NCBI RefSeq assembly: GCF_021568285.1
Contig: NZ_JAKGTQ010000006.1
Span: 101,703-165,702 of the forward strand
Length of the DNA stretch: 64,000 nucleotides
Direction of reading: 5' to 3'
Origin: Rheinheimera sp. UJ63
Lineage (GTDB): Bacteria; Pseudomonadota; Gammaproteobacteria; Enterobacterales; Alteromonadaceae
Shown here piece by piece: positions 55,182 to 63,960 of this stretch; position 1 is the stretch's first letter, and every line of letters begins with the position of its first letter. A program made the translations under genes and the position numbers. The notes beneath the pieces were generated by a model that was not told the origin of the DNA, searched no databases, and saw only the letters and a program-made list of their open reading frames with translations.

Positions 55182-56639
55182 TTAGAATGAAAACCAGAGC
55201 ACTGGTTGCATAATCCAATGCAACAATGGCGTAAGGAAGATCAGGAATGCGGCGACAACGGTAGCGGATGCTTTAAAAAAGCCATATTTTACTTGTAGTG
55301 AAATACAGATGATCTTAAAGACTAATAGTACTAAAGTGATTATTAGTACCCATTCTAATACCCTACCAATTCGCACGAAGTGACCATAAAGCGGCATAGC
55401 GATGGGTAATTGCCATGTTGTCGGTGTATTACTTAGCTCGATAGCTGTTTTATAGTAAAAATGGTAAAAGTTATTTTTATAACTATCGGGAAGTTTTTTG
55501 GACAACATAGCTTCATAGCGCTTAATTTGCGACGCACTTTCCAAATCTTGTAACGGGATAATTAATCGGTTTTTCTTATCAAACAGAAAGGGCGCATACC
55601 AGCGAGTTAATTTTATAAATTCAGCATCGGCATGATAAGGTTGGTCTTTATTGCGAAAAGGGAAAATAATATTTTCGGGTAAGTTTTTAGTGTTTAAACC
55701 GGCTTGGGTTAAGATATGCAAGGTAAAGCTACGCTTAACAGAATCAAGCACTGTCCAGCCCTGCTGGTAGTCGATGACATCAAACATTTCAACCTTTGAT
55801 TGTGCCTTCATGTTTTTTTCAAATTGCAATAGCACGCGTTTATTAGTGCTATATTCCTGCCGCTTAGCTCGATTGAAATCATTTAGTACTGACATGTCTG
55901 CCTTTGCCGAGTCGATTAATCCTAGGCGGGACATTATCAAAAGATTAACTATAGGCTCGTTGTCTAGAAGCATACTCTTGTCAACTCGAGCTAAATGACC
56001 TATTTGTGTGAAGAGTTTAGACGTCATTGGTAAAATGGGGCTGGTAAGGACATTTAGATAATAAGCGTAGGCCAAATCATCTTCATACACATGGTAATTT
56101 CTGTTTTGATGAAAAAGCCCCCATATCGGTTTTTTTAACTGTTCTTCAGTAAACCCCTGTGACCAATTATCTTTGTGCTGGATCAGCTGTGATATGCCTT
56201 TAATACTATCAAGGTACAATTCACTAATGTTTTTATCGGGTATAGGGAAACGCTTAATTGTTGAAGATAATTGGCTAACAAAATTAAGGTCTGCTGCTGT
56301 TGGTCCAGACAATCTTTTTACACCCCGTTGCATTGCAATAGGACGATTCGCTTCTGTAATTAGTTTAGGGCTGTGCTCAACAGCTGTATTAATAGCTAAC
56401 AACATCAAAGGGTAAAAACATAGCGTAAGTAACACCTGATTAGTGCGATTAATACGATTGGGAAAATGCTGACACAACTGATTTGAAAAGAACATTGCTA
56501 GGCCAAGAGCCCCTACAGCGTAGCTAAAGCGCTCATAATCTTTTAATGTTTCACCACTCGCGATCCCCCCTAATATGGCAATTAACATGGTCATTGCTAG
56601 CGTTTGAAAAAATAGGTAGAAAAAAGTTGCCTTGCTCAT
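55182..56639 (-). CDS. Large membrane protein of unknown function
   Basis: A 485-residue protein with GAGG 5 nt before the ATG. Three hydrophobic helices near the N-terminus (FFYLFFQTLAMTMLIAIL, YAVGALGLAMFF, VLLTLCFYPLMLLAINTA) and two or three at the C-terminus (VLEWVLIITLVLLVFKIICI, VVAAFLIFLTPLLHWIM) frame a large hydrophilic region of about 320 residues, presumably periplasmic. No family is recognised. It follows another membrane-protein gene by 38 bp on the same strand and is probably co-transcribed with it. Confidence 0.6.
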   Translation of the reverse strand: MSKATFFYLFFQTLAMTMLIAILGGIASGETLKDYERFSYAVGALGLAMFFSNQLCQHFPNRINRTNQVLLTLCFYPLMLLAINTAVEHSPKLITEANRPIAMQRGVKRLSGPTAADLNFVSQLSSTIKRFPIPDKNISELYLDSIKGISQLIQHKDNWSQGFTEEQLKKPIWGLFHQNRNYHVYEDDLAYAYYLNVLTSPILPMTSKLFTQIGHLARVDKSMLLDNEPIVNLLIMSRLGLIDSAKADMSVLNDFNRAKRQEYSTNKRVLLQFEKNMKAQSKVEMFDVIDYQQGWTVLDSVKRSFTLHILTQAGLNTKNLPENIIFPFRNKDQPYHADAEFIKLTRWYAPFLFDKKNRLIIPLQDLESASQIKRYEAMLSKKLPDSYKNNFYHFYYKTAIELSNTPTTWQLPIAMPLYGHFVRIGRVLEWVLIITLVLLVFKIICISLQVKYGFFKASATVVAAFLIFLTPLLHWIMQPVLWFSF

Positions 56640-56677
56640 GAGTGCCTCGAATAAAAATGATCAACAATTAAAATGCT

Positions 56678-57457
56678 TTACTGTGCAAGCCTTTTGGTTA
56701 AATTCGCCCAATTTGGATTTTTTTGTTCATCTAAATACACAACAAGCGCAATATAAAAGCTAAACAATACAGCAAGCATTGCTAGAGGCTCTGTGATGAG
56801 GTAGATAAAGGATACCCCTACAGATAGTAAGAGCAGACCGGACAATTTTAAGAAAAATGCTCCTGCAAGTATCAGCCACAGCAACGGCATGTTAAATACG
56901 ACCCATACACATGATACAGGCACGTGATACCTAGCAAACCAACGCCGATTTCTCTCTGAGACTCCGCGCAAGGCAGTGCGTAATATCGAACCGATATAAA
57001 TACTGATAAACATGCTGTAGCAATAACACACCAATAGGCAGACAATCAAAGCAGTGCCGATTTGTCCAAAGATGGAGAGTGACAACACCGAAAAACCGGT
57101 TAATTCAATTGAGCTATATTGTATAAATTGTTTTAAAAGCCATATCCCAACATAACACCACCATGCCGTGCAAATGAATGCTTTAGCAAGCGAGAGTAAT
57201 ACCGTTCTTATACTCAAAAAAGCCAGGTCAATTGTTCTAGCGATTAACTGTGATGACGCCCAAGCAAAGAGTAAATAGCTCAAAAGATTAATCAAAAAAA
57301 ACCATTGTGCTGTCTTTCCCATAGAGGCCTCTTTAATGAGGTCTGAAGTGCTGCCAGTGATGTAATGCTCTAAAAGACCAAGTAAGATCGTTCCTATCAC
57401 ACTGCAATAGATGATAAGTTTATTCGAGAGAAAGGCATTGAAATGTTTTCTTAGCAC
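56678..57457 (-). CDS. Polytopic membrane protein of unknown function
   Basis: A 259-residue protein with about six hydrophobic segments (LIIYCSVIGTILLGLL, FFLINLLSYLLFAWA, AFICTAWWCYVGIWLL, IGTALIVCLLVCYCYSMFIS, PLLWLILAGAFFL, LAMLAVLFSFYIALVVYL). The start is a GTG (residues MLRKHFNAF) with AAGGA upstream. It is the first gene of a two-gene minus-strand unit with the larger membrane protein. No family is recognised. Confidence 0.6.
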   Translation of the reverse strand: MLRKHFNAFLSNKLIIYCSVIGTILLGLLEHYITGSTSDLIKEASMGKTAQWFFLINLLSYLLFAWASSQLIARTIDLAFLSIRTVLLSLAKAFICTAWWCYVGIWLLKQFIQYSSIELTGFSVLSLSIFGQIGTALIVCLLVCYCYSMFISIYIGSILRTALRGVSERNRRWFARYHVPVSCVWVVFNMPLLWLILAGAFFLKLSGLLLLSVGVSFIYLITEPLAMLAVLFSFYIALVVYLDEQKNPNWANLTKRLAQ

Positions 57458-57878
57458 ACAGTTTTCCTTCTAAGCTATGACGAATACAAAATCTGGGAAG
57501 TCCAAGTGTTTGAATAGTTTGAGCGCTTCAGTCACGCTCAGTGATAGGCTAATGGTGAGGTTTGTATCTGATGCATAAGCTGAGAAAAAAACGAAAGTTT
57601 TATGTTTACTAATTTTTTGGTCTGTTTGTCATTTTGTCGATATGATAATTTCAGATGAGGTTTGAACAACTGACTGGCGCAATATCGGTACTCCAGTGCC
57701 GAGTAGTTCAAATGATGTTTGCGATAATCACTGTCATGCAGGTATGGGAAGCAAGGGTGCTAAGGCGTATCGGATCATCTCATCAATCGCATTGATAAGC
57801 TGTTATCATGGAAAATGGATCAATTTTCCCAGCCCGCAAAGATATTAATCTAAGAATCCAGAAGTGGAAACGTCAAAT
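57458..57878. other. Intergenic region left of the 22-bp array
   Basis: About 420 bp with no supported gene. It should contain the promoter of the minus-strand membrane-protein pair. It leads directly into the diverged left edge of the tandem array. Confidence 0.4.
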
Positions 57879-58450
57879 GTAGTAATTTACTACACAAACT
57901 GTAGTGATTTAGTACGTTAGGTGTACTGATTTGGTCCTATAAGGGAACCGTTTTGGTCCTCCAAGGGAACCATTTTGGTCCTCTAAGGGAACCGTTTTGG
58001 TCCTCCAAGGGAACCATTTTGGTCCTCCAAGGGAACCGTTTTGGTCCTCCAAGGGAACCGTTTTGGTCCTCCAAGGGAACCATTTTGGTCCTCAAAGGGA
58101 ACCATTTTGGTCCTCAAAGGGAACCATTTTGGTCCTCTAAGGGAACCATTTTGGTCCTCCAAGGGAACCATTTTGGTCCTCTAAGGGAACCATTTTGGTC
58201 CTCTAAGGGAACCGTTTTGGTCCTCCACGGGAACCATTTTGGTCCTCCAAGGGAACCATTTTGGTCCTCCAAGGGAACCATTTTGGTCCTCCAAGGGAAC
58301 CATTTTGGTCCTCCAAGGGAACCGTTTTGGTCCTCCAAGGGAACCATTTTGGTCCTCAAAGGGAACCATTTTGGTCCTCTAAGGGAACCGTTTTGGTACG
58401 CTAGGTGTACTGATTTAGTGCGCTAAGTGTAGTGATTCACTACAGTTGGC
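57879..58450. repeat. Tandem array of 26 x 22-bp units
   Basis: 572 bp made of exactly 26 units of 22 bp. About 20 central units read GAACC(A/G)TTTTGGTCCTC(C/T)AAGG with only one or two variable positions. Three units on the left (57879, 57901, 57923) and about three on the right (58385, 58407, 58429) keep the period but diverge toward GTAGTGATTTAGTACG-like sequences; the left and right outer units resemble each other. Each central unit contains an imperfect dyad GGAACCA/TGGTCC. The 22-bp period is that of iterons or helically phased protein-binding sites. Unbroken reading frames across it are a by-product of the repeat. Confidence 0.95.
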
Positions 58451-58957
58451 GTGTTGGGTTACATTTAAAAAAACACTAAAAATAGAAAAACAGGAAATCT
58501 AGCCATATAGATAGATAACTTTAACCTTAAGGTTCGAGAAAGGTACTAAAAATGACCAAATTCAGGGGTTAAAATGAAAATCTCAAGCATTTAAAGCATA
58601 AGAAATCAGTATGAAAACATCAAAAAAAAAACACTAATTTTGTGCTATCGCTTACCCCTCAAAATTATGTTACTGGTACATCGGTAATATATACCACAGC
58701 ATGTTTTAGCCCTTAAAAAAATTATATTACTGGATCACGAGATTTTTGTTGTTAATCTCAGTATTGCCAAGTCGGTGATAACAAAAAATAACAAATTCGT
58801 TTTAGATACCGAATAACCTTGGTTACCCGTCCTTCTCGTTGGTATTTTTGATTTTTGGCGAAACCATTATACTTTGTTGCTATGACGTTTAATTTAGACT
58901 CAAAGGTCAACAGCATCTAATTAAACTCCATTCATCCGCACCGGTAATCGCAGGAAG
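58451..58957. other. AT-rich region right of the 22-bp array
   Basis: About 500 bp, very AT-rich just after the array (runs of A up to ten). No supported gene. AT-rich DNA next to iteron-like repeats is one feature of replication origins, but no initiator gene or clear DnaA boxes are seen nearby. Confidence 0.45.
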
Positions 58958-59083
58958 GTGGCCTATGCCGATCTTATGGAAGATGAGAACTGTTTTTTTG
59001 CATCGAATAGACTGAATGTACTAGCTGAGCTAACCGTGTTAGATCAAAAAAATGGAGATGAGATATCGGAAGCTGAATATTAA
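58958..59083 (+). CDS. Possible 41-aa small protein or gene remnant
   Basis: A GTG-initiated frame encoding VAYADLMEDENCFFASNRLN followed by VLAELTVLDQKNGDEISEAE and a final Tyr. An AGGAA lies very close to the GTG, and the amino-acid composition looks protein-like. It could also be the 3' end of a lost gene. It is convergent with the DUF2384 gene. Function unknown. Confidence 0.3.
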   Translation: MAYADLMEDENCFFASNRLNVLAELTVLDQKNGDEISEAEY

Positions 59084-59108
59084 AATATCTTCGTTTAGCA
59101 AAATACCA

Positions 59109-59477
59109 CTAATTAAAACCGCCCAATTCTCGCTCTGTTATCCAATCATTCAACGCCTGAATACCTGAGCCATGAAATTTTTTAATAACTTCTGAAGGCG
59201 TTAATTGCTCAAAAGCTACAAGCGGCTCAGCGATATACCACGCCCAGGTAGCTTGATCCGAATTAAACCAAGGGCGTACTCGGCGCAATAATAAATGGAT
59301 CTCGATTAACCTTGTTTGCACTTTTGATTGTTTAACGCGCTCTGACCTTTTAAGAGACTGAGGTGGAAGGTCAACAAAGTCAGCAAGCTGCTCTATTGAA
59401 GTAAAAAACGCCTCTGCCCACGCCTTTGGTTGCTCAATACCCTGATCTGGTGCAGTACCTATCTTGAATGGTGTCAA
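59109..59477 (-). CDS. Orphan DUF2384 (Xre/MbcA/ParS-type) antitoxin-like protein
   Basis: A 122-residue protein starting at TTG with AAGGA 6 nt upstream. The C-terminal half (LVAFEQLTPSEVIKKFHGSG, with RPWFNSDQATWAWYIAEP before it) matches the toxin-binding domain of Xre/MbcA/ParS antitoxins, which normally pair with a RES-domain toxin. No RES gene is adjacent on either side, so it is an orphan or acts on a distant toxin. The N-terminal half would be the DNA-binding part but is not a clear HTH. Confidence 0.65.
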   Translation of the reverse strand: MTPFKIGTAPDQGIEQPKAWAEAFFTSIEQLADFVDLPPQSLKRSERVKQSKVQTRLIEIHLLLRRVRPWFNSDQATWAWYIAEPLVAFEQLTPSEVIKKFHGSGIQALNDWITERELGGFN

Positions 59478-59552
59478 TTTAAATCCTTGTAACGATTTTT
59501 TACAAATTAAAAATATAAAACTAGATTGTTAAATGTTGAAGGGGCTTGGTGT

Positions 59553-59657
59553 TACTTAATTTGCTGTTTGACAATGCGGTAAGCTCGATACCACAGAATA
59601 CCTGATAACACCAAAAAGGCTGTGCCAATTGATAATAGAAGTGTCACTAAATCCATC
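59553..59657 (-). CDS. Possible 34-aa membrane peptide
   Basis: The frame MDLVTLLLSIGTAFLVLSGI followed by LWYRAYRIVKQQIK has one membrane helix and a basic tail. The ribosome-binding site is weak, so translation is uncertain. A similar small frame lies about 50 bp upstream on the same strand. Confidence 0.35.
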
Positions 59658-59709
59658 ACTGCACCATAGAAATTAATAACCTTAAAGGTATTCTAACTCA
59701 GCGATGACG

Positions 59710-59802
59710 CTATTTGATAGGCGCCATATCCGGTTTATAGGCGATATATCCAACAATCGCAATGTTTAGCAAAAAGAACTTTAGCATTGACCAAAAATCC
59801 AT
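59710..59802 (-). CDS. Possible 30-aa membrane peptide
   Basis: The frame MDFWSMLKFFLLNIAIVGYI followed by AYKPDMAPIK has one hydrophobic helix. A weak AAAGA precedes the ATG. Together with the neighbouring 34-aa frame it may form a pair of tiny membrane proteins. This is a suggestion from composition only. Confidence 0.35.
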   Translation of the reverse strand: MDFWSMLKFFLLNIAIVGYIAYKPDMAPIK

Positions 59803-60070
59803 CGCGATTCTTTCGCTATCTGAATTGTTCGCCTAACTTTATGTAAAACTGGTGGCTAAAATGTTCACCTACTACCCGAAAGCCTTCACACATCGCTAAC
59901 GTGAAGTACCTAACTAATATACGCTTTTGATAAAGCCTCTGCGTCGTTTGTGGCAGTTGGTTCCAAGAGGGATTAGCCAATTCATGCATTTTTGAGTGTT
60001 GTGCCGTTTTGTGGCGTCAAAATTAATCTGTGTTTTGCTGGTAAGGTTCAATCGACATGTGGAGGACAAA

Positions 60071-60643
60071 ATGAACATTCCAATTATGCAACCTGACGAC
60101 CGAGAGATTTTTGATTTAACCGACTTTTGTCATTCTCTTGAAATGGAGAATTTCAGTAAGCACTTGTACCTGGAACATAAGGGTGCAAGGACGGGGGTGA
60201 TTGGTGGCGATGATCCCTGCGAAGATCCGATAAATGGCATCAGCCCCAAAGTGTTTTCGTTGCTGATGATGGCAAACGAAGATTTATATTTCAGCCCTGT
60301 TACGCCACATCCAGATACTGGCATTATGCTGGAGTTGCCTTTACCGTTTGGCCAATTAACGGCTTACAGCATGCAGCCAGGTTGTTGGACATCGCCCAGC
60401 GGTGGAACGCGTTTTCTAGGGTTTCTGATGACATATAATCAGCATCATAAGGCTTTAGCGCCTTTGATTCAGGGCGAGTTTAAAAACGTTATTGTTTTGC
60501 CAGAGACTGAGGAAGAGCAGTTAGTGTTAGCCAGTTTTCTAGCGCTGGATGATGACTATTACTTCAACGACATATGTCAGATTGTTTGTAATCTACTCGA
60601 AACATGTATTGAGATTGACAATCTACTCACAAAACGTAACTGA
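60071..60643 (+). CDS. Hypothetical 190-aa protein
   Basis: A soluble protein starting at ATG 60071 with GGAGG 5 nt upstream. It contains LYLEHKGARTGVIGGDDPCE, a central LELPLPFGQLTAYSMQPGCW and a helical C-terminus (ICQIVCNLLETCIEIDNLL). The first 150 residues may form a cupin-like or AraC-N-like sensor fold, but no DNA-binding domain follows. The family is not recognised. It stands alone. Confidence 0.55.
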   Translation: MNIPIMQPDDREIFDLTDFCHSLEMENFSKHLYLEHKGARTGVIGGDDPCEDPINGISPKVFSLLMMANEDLYFSPVTPHPDTGIMLELPLPFGQLTAYSMQPGCWTSPSGGTRFLGFLMTYNQHHKALAPLIQGEFKNVIVLPETEEEQLVLASFLALDDDYYFNDICQIVCNLLETCIEIDNLLTKRN

Positions 60644-61181
60644 GGACAGCTAATTTAATACAGGGTAGGGTATTTGTTAGCTGCAGATACCCTTGATTAC
60701 ATGGTATCCATGCGAGAAAGCGATAACGCATTTGGCTAGTTTGATTACCTGAAAAGAGTCGTCTGTATTATTTAAAAAATCAGTAAAAACCTTTAAAGAA
60801 TGGCAGGGGAAGAAAAACGAATCACTCTTCCCCTGCATACCAACGACATGCTTTCGACACTAACTCATTTCAATGAGTTTACATTAAATTATTTTTGTGC
60901 AGCTGTGCCTTAGATACATCGTTCAAAGATATTAAGCGTATTAACCCTCTGAGCGTAAGTGATGATTAAATCCTTACAATTTTCACATTCTCATCTTAAA
61001 GCAATTAAAAAAACCATATATTATTTGAATAATACATATAAATTATGAACTTACCTATACTTTTAGTTTACTGAAAAAGGTACAATGTTATCGCTACTAG
61101 ATTTGTAGCGTGGGATTTAGCATGTGAACAATTTATTCACAGCCGAGCATGGTGCTTGGTAATTTTAAGGGAAATAAAAAG
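60644..61181. other. Intergenic region with a stem-loop
   Basis: About 540 bp without a gene. A perfect 11-bp stem (GCAGGGGAAGA at 60803-60813 with TCTTCCCCTGC at 60826-60836, 12-nt loop) stands out. It lacks a T-run, so it is not a clear terminator. AT-rich sequence follows, with the promoter of the outer-membrane protein gene. Confidence 0.5.
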
Positions 61182-61790
61182 ATGAAAAAAACATTGTTAG
61201 TTGTTGTATTAGCTAGTGTGTGCGGTGCAGCAAATGCAAACGTCAATAACACATATGATTTTGTTGATGTTGGTTTTGCAGGTGTAAAAGTTGATGATTC
61301 TGACAGTACTTTTAATGGCTTCTCATTAGCAGCATCAAAGCTTATAACAGATAATGTTTTCGTAACGGGACAATTAGCAAAAGTCGAAGACTCAGGTGCA
61401 GATTCTGTTGAGATTTATGATTGGGACGTTAATTTACTTAAAGTGTCTGTGGGTTATCGGTATGGTATAGCGCCAGCAACGGATTTATATGGTCAGGTTG
61501 GATATGCCCGTCAAAAAGATACTTACAATGCAGTAATAAGTAATCAACGATTTTCACTATCAGATACGGCAGATGGCTATTTAGTTAAGGTCGGCTTAAA
61601 GCATAGTTTTGGTAAATTTGAAGGTGGCGTATACGCAGAACATTCAGATTTTGGCGGCGATTATGATTCTGCTACATTCGTTGGTGTTGAAGGTCGCTTG
61701 AAGTTTACAGACCATTTCCATGGTGTTGTGTCGTATGAGCAAGATAGCGATGTCGCAATGTATAAGATTGCGGTTAGCTACGCTTTTTAA
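61182..61790 (+). CDS. Outer-membrane beta-barrel protein
   Basis: A 202-residue exported protein. The ATG at 61182 has AAGGGA upstream. The signal peptide is MKKTLLVVVLASVCGAANA. The mature part is made of alternating hydrophobic strands (LLKVSVGYRYGIAPATDLYG, GYLVKVGLKHSFGKFEGGVY) and ends in YKIAVSYAF, with the terminal Phe typical of Bam-assembled barrels. About eight strands are likely, as in OmpX/OmpW-sized porin-like proteins (outer_membrane beta-barrel fold). Its role is unknown. A hairpin follows the stop. Confidence 0.75.
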   Translation: MKKTLLVVVLASVCGAANANVNNTYDFVDVGFAGVKVDDSDSTFNGFSLAASKLITDNVFVTGQLAKVEDSGADSVEIYDWDVNLLKVSVGYRYGIAPATDLYGQVGYARQKDTYNAVISNQRFSLSDTADGYLVKVGLKHSFGKFEGGVYAEHSDFGGDYDSATFVGVEGRLKFTDHFHGVVSYEQDSDVAMYKIAVSYAF

Positions 61791-61801
61791 TTGATACTCT
61801 G

Positions 61802-61822
61802 GCCAGGTGGTTTTCACCTGGC
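61802..61822 (+). terminator. Hairpin after the outer-membrane protein gene
   Basis: GCCAGGTG and CACCTGGC form an 8-bp perfect stem with a GTTTT loop, 12 bp after the stop codon. No T-run follows, so its strength as a terminator is uncertain. Confidence 0.6.
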
Positions 61823-62173
61823 TAAGAATACAATATTCCTATCCCGTTATGTTGCTTAGTAAGAAAATTGATACTAATCCTCAATCAACCACTTAAAAAC
61901 TAGATATTTATCTAACACTTAACCTCTATGTGGAAATCAGAAAACAGTTTCATTAGACATACGGTTTTTGCCTCCTAATCAGAACAATCACTGCTATTCT
62001 TATGTAACAATACTCAAGATTAATTTATGGCGAAGTCAACGCTACTTTTTACAACTTGGTTAGTAAGCGACTGAAGGCGCATAGCAGAGCGAAAACCATC
62101 GTGATTTAACAAAAACCTCTCAGTCTAGTGGCAACCGACGGTCCTTTCTCAAAATCTGATACGGGAGAATTAA
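61823..62173. other. Intergenic region, no supported gene
   Basis: About 350 bp of AT-rich sequence. I see no coding frame, repeat or strong hairpin. Confidence 0.4.
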
Positions 62174-62257
62174 ATGGAAGCTCTATGGTTAATACCGGCA
62201 ATGATATTAACAGTTGGTCTGGTTCTTGTTTGCTACAAACAGTGTAAGTCTGGCTAA
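62174..62257 (+). CDS. Possible 27-aa membrane peptide
   Basis: The frame MEALWLIPAMILTVGLVLVC followed by YKQCKSG has GGGAG 7 nt before its ATG. It is one hydrophobic helix with a short basic, Cys-containing tail. The good ribosome-binding site makes it the best supported of the tiny membrane frames in this region. Confidence 0.5.
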   Translation: MEALWLIPAMILTVGLVLVCYKQCKSG

Positions 62258-62350
62258 CTGACTCAACCTAGTCTCAGTTATGGGCTAGGTTTACAGCGAA
62301 GGCCCAACTCTTGTGGTAGCTTAATTAAATGCTTACGTTGGAATTACACT

Positions 62351-62560
62351 ATGCCTAAGAGCTACACCGTTACCTTCAAGGATTACGAAACGCAACCTGA
62401 CCTTATTGAATATGTCGCAGGGCTTCACGGTATAGAGCCTGAATTGCTTATCAAGCGTTTCATCAGTAAAGGCTTAGATGAATATCGTCAACCAATGAAA
62501 GACATCTCTGAATTTGATAATTTGGAAGAGTTTTTCAAAGGAAACGGATTAAAGAAATAA
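62351..62560 (+). CDS. Hypothetical 69-aa protein
   Basis: A small acidic protein (MPKSYTVTFKDYETQPDLIE ... LLIKRFISKGLDEYRQPMKD) with no clear ribosome-binding site. It might be an antitoxin-like or ribbon-helix-helix protein, since a short strand is followed by two helices, but this is not certain. No partner toxin is seen next to it. Confidence 0.5.
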   Translation: MPKSYTVTFKDYETQPDLIEYVAGLHGIEPELLIKRFISKGLDEYRQPMKDISEFDNLEEFFKGNGLKK

Positions 62561-63062
62561 CGCACAAATCAACTGCATTGGAGGTTCAAATGTTATTGAA
62601 ATTTTCGAGAGATGCCGTGTTCAGAGCATAGCGAGGTCGCGGACATGAGTCGGTAAAATTGACCATGCTATTGAATATACTCGCTGATGGTATCGGCAAT
62701 GGGATTGCCAATAACCATCAACCCAAAATGTCATTTCCCTCCAGAACACCGTCTTAAGTTATGAAATATTTGCCTGAGCTTCTGCTAGAGGTTTTCCCCA
62801 CAGCTTGCCTCGCGGGAGTGTGTTAAGTTCAAGAAAAAAGCTTCACAACGACAGTATCCGTCGTATCAATAACTCAGATTGCATTCATATCAAGAACGGT
62901 TCAGCTAACCTTCCTTAGTTAAGCCAGTTGCTCAATGTGCTGCACCGGAAGCTAGTGAGCGTTATCCAAACGGTCATACAATTCAATAGGAAAGGTGCTG
63001 CGTGTATTACGAAGCAATTCTAAGCATAGCGTTTCATGTACCACTCATTTGCTAGTAAATTT
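62561..63062. other. Gene-free, probably decayed region
   Basis: About 500 bp with frequent stops in all frames. Some pieces look protein-like, but no family can be named. It probably holds gene debris. Confidence 0.35.
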
Positions 63063-63147
63063 CCGACAATTTTACTCGTTTTGCCATAAAATTGTCGGGT
63101 TAAGTGGTTTTCCGACAATTTTACGCATTTTGCCGTAAATTTGTCGG
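63063..63147. repeat. Two tandem stem-loops with identical arms
   Basis: CCGACAATTTTA pairs with TAAAATTGTCGG around a 12-nt loop at 63063-63098. A second copy at 63112-63147 has one mismatch in its right arm (TAAATTTGTCGG). The copies are direct repeats with a period of 49 bp and similar loops (CTCGTTTTGCCA, CGCATTTTGCCG). They may be recombinase or regulator binding sites upstream of the primase-like gene. Confidence 0.8.
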
Positions 63148-63331
63148 ATATTGGAAATGTCACTATATCGCACGAATGCTGCTAGATATTTCGACTGTAA
63201 GTTAACTGAAACATTCCTTGTCTATAACTACCCAACAACGTGAAAGAGCCGCTATTCACAAGTTTGTCAGCACATAATCCAACGGTTTAAGTCATTAAAC
63301 TACCTTCCACTGTTATTGGAAGGTGTAGGTT

Positions 63332-63912
63332 ATGCAGCAGAATACGCTTCGGCACAAAGTAGATATGTTAAGCATTCTAACTCATGCAAAAGAGGCTATT
63401 GCAAACGCTGCTGCTACAATAGATATTGATGCTGGCGCTTTATTACCGTGCTTACCAGATCATTCCGTTTTTTTAAAAGGAAATGAGGTGCCGGTATTAG
63501 CCAAACGTTACAAAGGCTGCTGCTCGGTTCGCTTTTACTATAACCATACCTCAGATGGACAGCCTTGGCCGTTTTTTCGATTTTATACCTTTAAAGACGG
63601 TGGTTTATCAATTGATTTCAATGGATTGAGATGGTTAGGCAACAGTCAAAATTATTGTTATCTTCTAATGCAGATCGCGCTAAGCCAGTTTTCAACGACA
63701 TTGCACATGCAAAGCGGTTGTCTCCCTCCGATCAGGCTTATGAAAAACAGCGTGCAAAGTATTTTATGGTTTTAGACAACCTATTTGCCAGCACCAAACC
63801 AGTAGATACGAACCACCCTTATTTGCAACAAAGGCTTTGTGGTTTGGCAACAAGCACTTTATTGCTCAGAATTAAAAGTAAGCGTCCGGCCATCACATCT
63901 TTTATTTGCTGA
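63332..63912 (+). pseudogene. Frameshifted plasmid/ICE-type primase-like gene, N-terminal part
   Basis: The first frame from ATG 63332 (MLSILTHAKEAIANAAATID, LPDHSVFLKG, PFFRFYTFKDGGLSIDFNG) reads sensibly to about 63630. After that the coherent sequence moves to another frame: RQQSKLLLSSNADRAKPVFN, AHAKRLSPSDQAYEKQRAKY, NHPYLQQR...LLLRIKSK, ending at a stop at 63910-63912. Motifs such as HPYLQ and LLLRIK are common in the N-terminal parts of Toprim-type primases on mobile elements. With one frameshift and no Toprim domain following, it is probably dead. The family assignment is tentative. Confidence 0.45.
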
Positions 63913-63960
63913 CTGATCACGCATCATATCTTTCTGTGTTGCCAACAATGAGAGTTATGT

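Noticed and set aside
57953..58426. A 157-codon open frame (and minus-strand frames) of VLQGNHFGP-type repeats
   Set aside because: It lies wholly inside the 22-bp tandem array. The frame stays open only because the repeat lacks stop codons in that register, and there is no ribosome-binding site.
57879..58450. The 22-bp array as a second CRISPR
   Set aside because: The units are directly adjacent with no unique spacers and no cas genes beside them.
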